A stretch of DNA of 30,340 bases from Negativibacillus sp. (GTDB lineage Bacteria; Bacillota; Clostridia; Oscillospirales; Ruminococcaceae), in contig JAHHTY010000022.1 in the NCBI GenBank assembly GCA_020024325.1, positions 1 through 30,340 on the forward strand, given 5' to 3'. The position numbers and the translations under genes were made by a program. Position 1 is the first letter of the stretch. Each line of letters starts with the position of its first letter. Of the stretch, positions 16,571-23,401 are shown one piece after another. The notes beneath the pieces were generated by a model, which worked only from the letters and a program-made list of their open reading frames with translations, did no database searches and was not told the origin of the DNA.

Positions 16571-17668
16571 TTAAGAAATATTTCTTCTGTGAAAAGGAGG
16601 AAGCTCACGTATCAATAAAATGCTCATCATCATAAAGCAGACAGTCAAAATGGGTGTGTTGTGTTCGGAAACAGGTATTGGCTGTGCAGTTGAAGAGAAC
16701 GCTGCGGTGACTTGAGGAAAAAGTTTGAGAATGCAAAACATCACGCCGGATGAGCACATAGCATGGACACACCGAGAAAGAAAAAGTTTTTTTACCGAAA
16801 GAGAGCTTCCGTTTAAAATTCCGGCTACCTGAGCTAATACAGAAAGACCTCCAAACGAAAGAAAAAGAGAGGCATAAACGGCTCCCATGGGAAGGGATGC
16901 CGAAAGAGCACAGCCGTTTGTGACCTCTAATATTCCTAAAGCAGCACAGGAAAGGGAGGCGTTTTTTATCGCCGAAGTGATAAGCTCCGATACCGCTTTA
17001 AAGAGGACAACAAAGCCGCACATCTGACTGCAGGTGTAGACTGCTTGGGCAACAGAGGTAACAAAAGACCGGCTGAACGAGAAAAATTGTGGAGATGGGG
17101 GGATTGCAGGCAAAACAACAGGCGGTAAAAGCAAAGGGGTGTTTTTCCGTTTTGTTGTATGGCGGTAAGAGATTCCCGAAATAACAGCAAATACAATGGA
17201 TATGCCAACTTGAATGAGATAGAGCAGCATACCGATGAAACTGCTTCCAAACATTCCGCGACCAACAGCTGTAATTACAAAGGAAGGTCCGGCACAAAAG
17301 CAAAAAGAAAGCATACGCTGTGCGGTATCTAAATCAATCTGGTGTTGCTTTAAAAGTTCCGAGATGGCTTTAGCCCCCATTGGATAACCACCAATTAGGC
17401 TTAACAACACAATACTCCCCAAAGAAGGCGGAAGAGAAAACAAGTGTTTTGTAACGGGGGACAAAGGAACCGAAAGAATTCGATAAAGCCCACTCTGTAC
17501 CAGAAATTCTGTCAAAACCATAAAGCAGAATAATGAAGGAATAACTGTTTCAAAACAAAGATGCAGACCTTTTGCAACACCAACAGCAATCACATTTCCT
17601 TGCGTTACAAGAATGACGCCGATGATGGCACAACAAAGTGTGATAAAAACTTTAAAAATCCGTTTCAT
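16571..17668 (-). CDS. ylbJ: Sporulation integral membrane protein YlbJ
   Basis: A member of the YlbJ group of nucleoside-recognition (Gate-domain) membrane proteins; ylbJ is a mother-cell sporulation gene in B. subtilis, needed for a proper spore cortex or coat. About eight to ten hydrophobic segments fill the 365 residues. Hallmarks are SLIGGYPMGAKAISEL (about 90-105) and FCFCAGPSFVITAVG (about 122-136), which match the GYPxGA and AGPxF motifs of the family, plus VIPSLFCFMVLTEFL near the N-terminus. Start: the ATG at 17668 has AAGGA 14 bases upstream, while the in-frame GTG at 17680 is only 2 bases from it, so neither is ideal. It is divergent from yqfC, another sporulation gene, with 140 bases between. 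Confidence 0.88.
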   Translation of the reverse strand: MKRIFKVFITLCCAIIGVILVTQGNVIAVGVAKGLHLCFETVIPSLFCFMVLTEFLVQSGLYRILSVPLSPVTKHLFSLPPSLGSIVLLSLIGGYPMGAKAISELLKQHQIDLDTAQRMLSFCFCAGPSFVITAVGRGMFGSSFIGMLLYLIQVGISIVFAVISGISYRHTTKRKNTPLLLPPVVLPAIPPSPQFFSFSRSFVTSVAQAVYTCSQMCGFVVLFKAVSELITSAIKNASLSCAALGILEVTNGCALSASLPMGAVYASLFLSFGGLSVLAQVAGILNGSSLSVKKLFLSRCVHAMCSSGVMFCILKLFPQVTAAFSSTAQPIPVSEHNTPILTVCFMMMSILLIRELPPFHRRNIS

Positions 17669-17808
17669 AAAAAAATGCACCGTCCTTTTTCTTGAATCAT
17701 TCTTTTCGGATATTCATTCATATGATGAAACAGAAGAAAATTTGACTGCTAAAATTTCTTTTTTTTACATATAAATGAACCGAGAAAATGATGAAGGAGC
17801 ATGAGAAG

Positions 17809-18102
17809 ATGAATCGACAACGCAAAAAGAAAAAACAGGAAGAAGGCATTTCAGCAAAAAAAGAAGCAATCACATTAGGGAACGCATTGCTCAGAAAAGA
17901 AACGCATATTGAACTAAGCGGCAATTATGAGGCTTTAGTGGAGGGCTGCAAAGGAATTGTAGAATACAACGATACCTTAATTCGTGTAAACAGTGATAAC
18001 GGTCAGCTGAAGTTTACAGGCAGAAATCTGCAAATTGCCTGTATGTCTGATGACAGCATGATTATACGGGGATATATTGTCGGCGTAGAATATTGTAATT
18101 GA
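17809..18102 (+). CDS. yqfC: Sporulation protein YqfC
   Basis: Small conserved sporulation protein of unknown biochemical role, expressed in the mother cell in B. subtilis. The 97 residues contain the family core LSGNYEALVEGCKGIVEYND, then LIRVNSDNGQLKFTG and a C-terminal IIRGYIVGVEY. The N-terminus is highly basic (RQRKKKKQ). The ATG at 17809 is preferred because AAGGAG (17794-17799) lies 9 bases upstream; an in-frame ATG at 17788 has no such site. Directly followed by yqfD, the usual partner. Confidence 0.92.
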   Translation: MNRQRKKKKQEEGISAKKEAITLGNALLRKETHIELSGNYEALVEGCKGIVEYNDTLIRVNSDNGQLKFTGRNLQIACMSDDSMIIRGYIVGVEYCN

Positions 18103-18112
18103 GGTGAAAACT

Positions 18113-19306
18113 GTGCTTTTGATTCGGCTTCTTCGTTTTTTAAGGGGAACTGTAACCTTTGAGGTAAAAGGTAAATTTTCGGAACGTTTTTTAAATTTGC
18201 TCAGCCGAAATGGAATACCGGTGTTTTGTACTTGTTATCAGCAAGATGGATTTACAGCACAGACACTTGTGAAAAGATATTTTTTAATTCGTCCGTTTGT
18301 GCGAAAAACCCATGTTAAGGTAAGGGTGACAGAACGAAAAGGACTGCCGTTTTTAATCAAAAAATATTCTAAACGAATAGGTTTGCTGCTGGGAGTTTTC
18401 GTTTTTTTGCTGGGTGTATATTTGTCGGGCGAATTTGTATGGGAAATTCAAATCAACGGAAACCAAACAATTAGCGACGATGAAGTTTTGCAGTCTTTAG
18501 AGGAGCAGGGACTGACTCGCGGAAGCTGGAAACGTTCACTGGATGTGTCTAAAATCGCAATGAATTTGAGGCATCAATATCATCAAATCGGGTGGGCGGC
18601 AGTAAACTTGGTGGGAAGTATTGCTCAGGTAGAAATCAATGAGCGAATCGAGGGAAACGAGGTTTTGGAGGATAAAACACCATGTAACATTGTGGCGTCC
18701 AGAGGGGGACAGATTGTTTCCATGGAGGTATATGACGGGCAAAAAGTAGTAAAAAAGGGAGATGTGGTGAAAAAAGGAGAAATGATAGTCAGCGGTATTG
18801 TCAAGGGCAGCACGGGAAAAGCAGTGATACGTCATGCAAGGGCAAAGGTGATGGCAGAATATCCGGAAAGCTGTCAAATTAAGATACCGCTTTCTCAAAC
18901 GTTGCAGGTGCCTGTTGGGGGGATGAGAAATTATCGTTACTTGAAAATAGGTTCGGTTCATATCCCGATGTTTATTGCCGGGGAAAAGCCGGAAAAATAT
19001 TTTGAAAGGACTTTCAAAAGACCGATAAAACTGTGCGGAATTACACTTCCGTTTGATATGATAATCCACCAGGTTATTCCGGCACAGAGTGAGTCTGTGA
19101 AGATCAGCAAAGAAAAGGCAGAGGAATTTGCAGAAAAACAGTTAAATGAGTATGAGGTAAAACAGCCGGACAGAAAGGTAGTCAGCCGAAAGATAAAAAA
19201 ACAAGTAACACGGGATTCGCTCATTGTGAATGCAGAGTATATTTTTTGCTCTGACATTGCAAATCAAGAGGAAATTTTGTTCAATGGTTCTTCAGGCTTA
19301 AAATAA
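18113..19306 (+). CDS. yqfD: Sporulation protein YqfD
   Basis: Conserved partner of YqfC, required for efficient sporulation. The 397 residues comprise a cytoplasmic N-terminal domain (1-85) and one transmembrane helix (about 92-110, RIGLLLGVFVFLLGVYLSG). A POTRA-like extracytoplasmic domain follows (IQINGNQTISDDEVLQSL), then a domain with NIVASRGGQIVSMEVYDGQKVVKKGDVV, a lipoyl/biotinyl-like turn typical of the family. The GTG at 18113 is chosen because GAGGTG (18101-18106) stands 6 bases before it; a GTG at 18104 lies inside that same site. The gene begins 10 bases after the yqfC stop, so the two are co-transcribed. Confidence 0.92.
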   Translation: MLLIRLLRFLRGTVTFEVKGKFSERFLNLLSRNGIPVFCTCYQQDGFTAQTLVKRYFLIRPFVRKTHVKVRVTERKGLPFLIKKYSKRIGLLLGVFVFLLGVYLSGEFVWEIQINGNQTISDDEVLQSLEEQGLTRGSWKRSLDVSKIAMNLRHQYHQIGWAAVNLVGSIAQVEINERIEGNEVLEDKTPCNIVASRGGQIVSMEVYDGQKVVKKGDVVKKGEMIVSGIVKGSTGKAVIRHARAKVMAEYPESCQIKIPLSQTLQVPVGGMRNYRYLKIGSVHIPMFIAGEKPEKYFERTFKRPIKLCGITLPFDMIIHQVIPAQSESVKISKEKAEEFAEKQLNEYEVKQPDRKVVSRKIKKQVTRDSLIVNAEYIFCSDIANQEEILFNGSSGLK

Positions 19307-19381
19307 ACATCGGGATGTATTTTGTAAGCCGTTAAAATTTCAGAAAGGAAACATCGGATAACAAGAAAAAAGAAAATAGAT

Positions 19382-19410
19382 TTGTAAAATCTAAGGGAGT
19401 GTGGTATAAT
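19382..19410 (+). promoter_or_regulatory. Promoter of phoH
   Basis: The -35 box TTGTAA (19382-19387), a 17-base spacer and a perfect -10 TATAAT (19405-19410) with extended TGG at 19402-19404. A palindrome, TAGATTT (19377-19383) / AAATCTA (19387-19393), overlaps the -35. Transcription starts near 19417, so any phoH start codon must lie downstream of that point. Confidence 0.8.
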
Positions 19411-19473
19411 AATTCTCGAATATATAGAAGTAGAGATTTCTGGTTCAAAACAGATGGTCTGGAGGGATTCTTC

Positions 19474-20436
19474 ATCGAACAGGTATTGCAGATTGAACAA
19501 ATCGAACAGGTTCTGATTTTGTTTGGTAATGCAGATCAGAACATCAGAATTATTGAAGAACATTTTGGGGTAAACATTGTCTGCCGTGGGACAGAAGTGA
19601 AGATTACCGGAGAGAGTGAGGCAGTGTCAAAAGCACAGCGCACAATTGACACCCTTCTTGCAATGATTCAAAAGGATGGTTCTCTTTCTGAACAGAACAT
19701 TCGATATGTTATTACTTTGGTAGAGCAGGGCAGCGAACAAAGCATGATTCAAATGAATAACAGCTGCATCGCTGTAACTGTAAAGGGAAAGCCTGTTAAG
19801 CCTAAAACACTGGGGCAGAAAAAATATACCGATGCTATTGAAAAAAATACCATTACTTTTGGAATTGGTCCTGCCGGTACCGGAAAAACCTATCTGGCAG
19901 TGGCAATGGCAGTGCGAGCCTTTCGCGATGAGCAGGTAAGCCGTATTATTTTGACCCGTCCGGCTGTGGAAGCAGGCGAAAAACTTGGCTTTTTGCCGGG
20001 CGATCTTCAGGATAAGGTCGACCCTTATCTGCGTCCGTTGTACGATGCAATGTTTGATATGATGGGTCCGGAAAACTTTCAGAGAAATATGGAAAAAGGC
20101 TGTATTGAAGTAGCTCCGCTGGCATATATGAGGGGACGTACGCTTGATGATTCCTTTATCATTTTGGATGAGGCACAAAATACTACCCCCGAACAGATGA
20201 AGATGTTTTTGACCCGTTTGGGCTTTAATTCCAAGGCGATTGTTACAGGTGATGTAACGCAGATTGACCTTCCCAATTCAGGACGTTCCGGCTTAATAGA
20301 GGCCGTTAAGGTACTCAAAAATATTGATGACATTGCCATTATGAAACTGACAGAAAAGGATGTTGTCAGACATAAATTGGTGCAGGATATTATAACAGCT
20401 TACGAGAGGTATCATAATAAGGAGGCAAAAAGATAG
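19474..20436 (+). CDS. phoH: PhoH family ATPase, apparent AUC start
   Basis: PhoH (YbeZ-type) P-loop ATPase, genetically tied to the RNase YbeY encoded next. Walker A is GPAGTGKT (132-139) and Walker B FIILDE (228-233), followed by AQNTTPEQMKMFLTRLG and TGDVTQIDLP. The first 100 residues form the usual KH-like N-terminal part beginning at VLILFGNADQNIRIIEE. Only ATC at 19474 has a well-placed ribosome-binding site (GGAGGG at 19461-19466, 7 bases away), and it gives the normal length of 320 residues. The upstream GTG (19399) is inside the promoter, a CTG at 19459 has no site, and the TTG at 19486 is 19 bases from the site. Either a non-canonical AUC start or a base change in this assembly (ATG to ATC). 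Confidence 0.9.
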   Translation: MEQVLQIEQIEQVLILFGNADQNIRIIEEHFGVNIVCRGTEVKITGESEAVSKAQRTIDTLLAMIQKDGSLSEQNIRYVITLVEQGSEQSMIQMNNSCIAVTVKGKPVKPKTLGQKKYTDAIEKNTITFGIGPAGTGKTYLAVAMAVRAFRDEQVSRIILTRPAVEAGEKLGFLPGDLQDKVDPYLRPLYDAMFDMMGPENFQRNMEKGCIEVAPLAYMRGRTLDDSFIILDEAQNTTPEQMKMFLTRLGFNSKAIVTGDVTQIDLPNSGRSGLIEAVKVLKNIDDIAIMKLTEKDVVRHKLVQDIITAYERYHNKEAKR

Positions 20437-20440
20437 AACT

Positions 20441-20953
20441 ATGGATGGTGTAAAAGTTTCTATTTCGAATAAACAGAAGGCAGTAAAAATTCCGACAGGA
20501 ATCAGACTTTTAGTTCGTCGTTGCTGCAGTGCAGTGTTAACTATGGAAAATTTTGAGGGAGCAGCAGAGGTGAGCGTAAGTTTTGTAGACAATGACCAGA
20601 TTAAACAGCTCAATAACGAGTTTCGAAATAAGGATACTGCAACAGATGTTCTTTCTTTCCCTTTAGGAGAAAACGGTGTTTATGATTTTAACAATGAAAC
20701 ACAGGCATATATGCTCGGTGACATTGTCATTTCTGTACCAAGAGCCATTGAACAGGCACAGATGTACGGGCATTCTCTAAGAAGAGAAATCGGTTTTTTG
20801 ACCGTTCATTCCATGCTTCACCTGCTGGGTTATGACCATGAAGGCGAAAATTTGGAAGCTTTGAGAATGAGAGAAAGAGAAGAGTTAGTTTTAACAAAAT
20901 TAGGGCTGCAACGAGATATGAGTTTTGTAGAGGAAGAAGATGTTCAGGAATAA
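20441..20953 (+). CDS. ybeY: Endoribonuclease YbeY (rRNA maturation factor)
   Basis: Zinc-dependent RNase acting in 16S rRNA 3' end maturation and ribosome quality control. The metal motif HSMLHLLGYDH (H123, H127, H133) matches the H-x3-H-x5-H signature, and the preceding FRNKDTATDVLSFP is also typical. The 170 residues are a normal length. The start lies 4 bases after phoH; the nearest strong site, GGAGG (20421-20425), is 15 bases upstream, a little long, so translation may be coupled to phoH. It overlaps the next gene by 14 bases. In B. subtilis yqfF (pgpH) lies between phoH and ybeY; it is absent here. Confidence 0.96.
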   Translation: MDGVKVSISNKQKAVKIPTGIRLLVRRCCSAVLTMENFEGAAEVSVSFVDNDQIKQLNNEFRNKDTATDVLSFPLGENGVYDFNNETQAYMLGDIVISVPRAIEQAQMYGHSLRREIGFLTVHSMLHLLGYDHEGENLEALRMREREELVLTKLGLQRDMSFVEEEDVQE

Positions 20954-21413
20954 TCGCCTGCTTTTTTCCTTTCAGGCTGCCGGAAAAGGGATTTTGACAA
21001 CAATCAAAGAAGAACGCAATCTGAGAATCCATCTGACAGCAGCGGTGTTTATTTTATATTTTAAAGGATATTATTCGTTGACAAATGTCCAGGAAATTCT
21101 GCTGCTGCTGACAATCGGTATGGTGGTTTCTTTAGAGTTGATGAACACAGCAGTCGAAAATGCGGTGGATTTATATTCTATGCAGCAACACCCGTTGGCA
21201 GGCAAAGCAAAGGATGCTGCTGCCGGAGCTGTGTTGGCAGCAGCGCTGATTGCTGTTGTAATAGGAATTCGTTTGTTTTGGAATGTGGATGCTTTTATAA
21301 GCATCCTTTCCGACTTTTTAAGCAATCCCTTTAAAGCAGTGATATTGATTTTAGCAGTCGCAGTAGGGTGTTGGTTTATCTTTTGCTTTGGTCAACAGCC
21401 TGAGAAACAATAA
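20940..21413 (+). CDS. dgkA: Diacylglycerol / undecaprenol kinase, DgkA family
   Basis: Membrane kinase that in Gram-positives phosphorylates undecaprenol to recycle the lipid carrier of cell-wall synthesis. The active-site motif is ELMNTAVENAVD (E66, N69, E73), followed by AKDAAAGAV (K91, D92), with the usual three helices at about 31-47, 52-70 and 95-115. At 157 residues it exceeds the roughly 120-130 usual because of an extra hydrophobic C-terminal segment (about 131-150, AVILILAVAVGCWFIFCFG), which suggests a fourth helix. The start overlaps the end of ybeY, implying translational coupling. The cdd gene found next to it in Bacillus is missing. Confidence 0.93.
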   Translation: MFRNNRLLFSFQAAGKGILTTIKEERNLRIHLTAAVFILYFKGYYSLTNVQEILLLLTIGMVVSLELMNTAVENAVDLYSMQQHPLAGKAKDAAAGAVLAAALIAVVIGIRLFWNVDAFISILSDFLSNPFKAVILILAVAVGCWFIFCFGQQPEKQ

Positions 21414-21445
21414 CATTTTTTGAAAACGAGAAAGGCAGGTTATTC

Positions 21446-22333
21446 ATGACAAAGTCAGCTTTTGTTGCCATTGTGGGAAAACCAAACGTGGGCAAATCTT
21501 CACTGCTGAATCTTTTGGTGGGTGAAAAAATTGCTATCATTTCAGACAAGCCACAGACTACCCGTACCCGCATCACCGGGGTGCTGACCGAAGGCGAAGT
21601 TCAGCTGGTGTTTATTGATACACCGGGTCTGCATAAGCCGAAAAATAAATTGGGCGATTATATGGTAAAACAGGTAACCGATTCTGTTGGCGATGTGGAC
21701 TGTGCTGTGTTTGTAACCGATCCTTTGGGAGAAGTTACCGAGGCAGAAAAACAGTTGATAGAAAATATCCGTCAGCTGCATCTGCCGGCAATTTTGGTTA
21801 TCAATAAAATCGACACTCTTTCTAACAAGGAAGATATGGTTAAAAAAATGGTGGAAGTTTCTCAGATGTATCCTTTTGAGCAGGTTGTTCCGATTAGTGT
21901 TAGAGAAAAAGACGGAACCGAACTTCTGCTGAAATTGATTCAGGATCAAGCACAGGAAGGACCGCATTTTTTCCCGACTGATACACTGACAGACCAGCCG
22001 GAAAAAGTAATTGTTGCAGAGATTATCCGTGAAAAGGTATTGCGCAATATGCGTGATGAAATTCCGCATGGTACAGCGGTGGTAATTGAACGCATGAGAG
22101 AACGTGCCGATAAAAATATTATGGATATTGATGCAACCATCCTTTGCGAAAAATCCAGCCATAAAGGTATGATTATTGGTAAACAGGGCAGTATGCTGAA
22201 AAAAATTGCAAGCCAATCCCGTGAAGAAATTGAGGCTTTTTTGGATACAAAAGTAAACCTTCAGTGCTGGGTAAAAATTCGTGAGGACTGGAGAAACAGC
22301 GAATTTTCTATCCGCGACTTGGGATTTAATTAA
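21446..22333 (+). CDS. era: GTPase Era
   Basis: Essential Ras-like GTPase that binds the 3' end of 16S rRNA and helps 30S assembly. G1 is GKPNVGKS (11-18), the switch region contains PQTTR, G3 is DTPG (58-61) and G4 NKID (120-123). The C-terminal KH domain has the loop IIGKQGSMLKKI (about 242-253). The length of 295 residues is normal. A ribosome-binding site, AGAAAGG, precedes the ATG. It fits functionally with ybeY two genes upstream, since both act on the 3' end of 16S rRNA. Confidence 0.97.
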   Translation: MTKSAFVAIVGKPNVGKSSLLNLLVGEKIAIISDKPQTTRTRITGVLTEGEVQLVFIDTPGLHKPKNKLGDYMVKQVTDSVGDVDCAVFVTDPLGEVTEAEKQLIENIRQLHLPAILVINKIDTLSNKEDMVKKMVEVSQMYPFEQVVPISVREKDGTELLLKLIQDQAQEGPHFFPTDTLTDQPEKVIVAEIIREKVLRNMRDEIPHGTAVVIERMRERADKNIMDIDATILCEKSSHKGMIIGKQGSMLKKIASQSREEIEAFLDTKVNLQCWVKIREDWRNSEFSIRDLGFN

Positions 22334-22414
22334 CAGACAGGTTTTGCAGTACGGTAATAAGTAATGTGTTTTTGGGGAACAATCTTTCTAGTATCTTTTA
22401 CGGAGGGATCTTCC

Positions 22415-22615
22415 ATGAAAAAAACACAAAGCAAAGCAGATAACAATGCTCTTCAGGCATGGAAATGCTTTGAACAAACAGGTAAAGTGTGCGATTATTT
22501 AAGCTATTGCGCACAAGATAGTGAACACATGGAAAGCATCAATAAGGAAGGAATCGAAAACAATGCAGGTGACAGCAAACGGACTGGTTATCAGGGAACA
22601 GGTACTCAGCAATGA
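22415..22615 (+). CDS. yqzL: YqzL-like small protein
   Basis: A 66-residue protein between era and recO, the position of yqzL in Bacillus and many Clostridia. Residues 14-32 (QAWKCFEQTGKVCDYLSYC) match the YqzL core pattern W-x2-F-x2-TG-x3-YL. The sequence after residue 35 is polar and unlike the family. The ATG at 22415 has GGAGGG (22402-22407) at 7-base spacing. The last 53 bases overlap recO in another frame. The function of YqzL is unknown. Supported by position, ribosome-binding site and motif; the long overlap makes the C-terminal part less certain. Confidence 0.72.
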   Translation: MKKTQSKADNNALQAWKCFEQTGKVCDYLSYCAQDSEHMESINKEGIENNAGDSKRTGYQGTGTQQ

Positions 22616-23348
22616 TAACCGCCTGCTTACCATTTTGACAGAACAGTATGGGCTGATTCGAGCTTTTGTTAAATCGGTAAAAAAACTGGGTGGAACAATG
22701 GCAGCTGCTACCGACCTTTTTACCTATTCCTCCTTTGTACTGTTTTCCAATAAAGATCAGTACAGCGTAAACAGTGCAGAAACAATGCAGATTTTTTATC
22801 GCATTCGGGATGATTTGGAAAAAACCAGCCTTGCGTCCTACCTTGCACAGCTAACGGAAGAGTTGGCTCCACAAGGTGAGGACGCAGGGGAGTATCTAAA
22901 GCTGTTTTTGAACTGTCTTTATATGCTGGAACAAAATAAACGCACAGTAGATTTTATAAAGCCGCTGTTTGAGCTGCGGATGTTAACGATGTCGGGATAT
23001 ATGCCAAACTTGGTTGGATGCCAAAATTGTGGGGAATATGAAGCGGAGGGGTTTTGCTTTTTTCCGCTGACAGGCACACTGCTGTGTCAAAAGTGCGCTG
23101 ACGGTATTTTACCCAAAGACAGCATTCCTATTACAAAAGCACAATTGGCAGCAATGAGGCATATCATTTATTCTGAATCAAGCCGTGTGTTTCAGTTTAA
23201 AATGTCCGAGCAAGGTCTGCAAAATTTGGGCAAAATAACAGAGCTTTATCTAAAGATGCAGCTTGAAAAAAACTTTCCTGCTTTGGACTTTTACCATAGC
23301 CTGCGACAGATGACCCTCTCTTTAAAACAGGGGATTTCGGATAAATAA
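22563..23348 (+). CDS. recO: DNA repair protein RecO
   Basis: RecFOR-pathway mediator that loads RecA on SSB-coated single-stranded DNA. The 261 residues have the N-terminal OB-fold (about 1-80), starting with the typical VTANGLVIREQ, then a helical domain. The four-cysteine zinc site is CQNC (153, 156) with CQKC (175, 178). The ATG at 22563 is preferred over an in-frame ATG at 22521 because the protein then starts at the conserved N-terminus and AAGGAAGG lies about 11 bases upstream. It overlaps yqzL by 53 bases. Confidence 0.95.
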   Translation: MQVTANGLVIREQVLSNDNRLLTILTEQYGLIRAFVKSVKKLGGTMAAATDLFTYSSFVLFSNKDQYSVNSAETMQIFYRIRDDLEKTSLASYLAQLTEELAPQGEDAGEYLKLFLNCLYMLEQNKRTVDFIKPLFELRMLTMSGYMPNLVGCQNCGEYEAEGFCFFPLTGTLLCQKCADGILPKDSIPITKAQLAAMRHIIYSESSRVFQFKMSEQGLQNLGKITELYLKMQLEKNFPALDFYHSLRQMTLSLKQGISDK

Positions 23349-23401
23349 AATGATATTAGGATTATATCGATATTATATATAAAGATAAGGAAGTGAGAAA
23401 A

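Noticed and set aside
17669..17808. Possible sigma-E-like -10 boxes (such as CATATAAA) between ylbJ and yqfC
   Set aside because: No matching -35 element at a proper distance was found, and the region is AT-rich enough for such matches to occur by chance.
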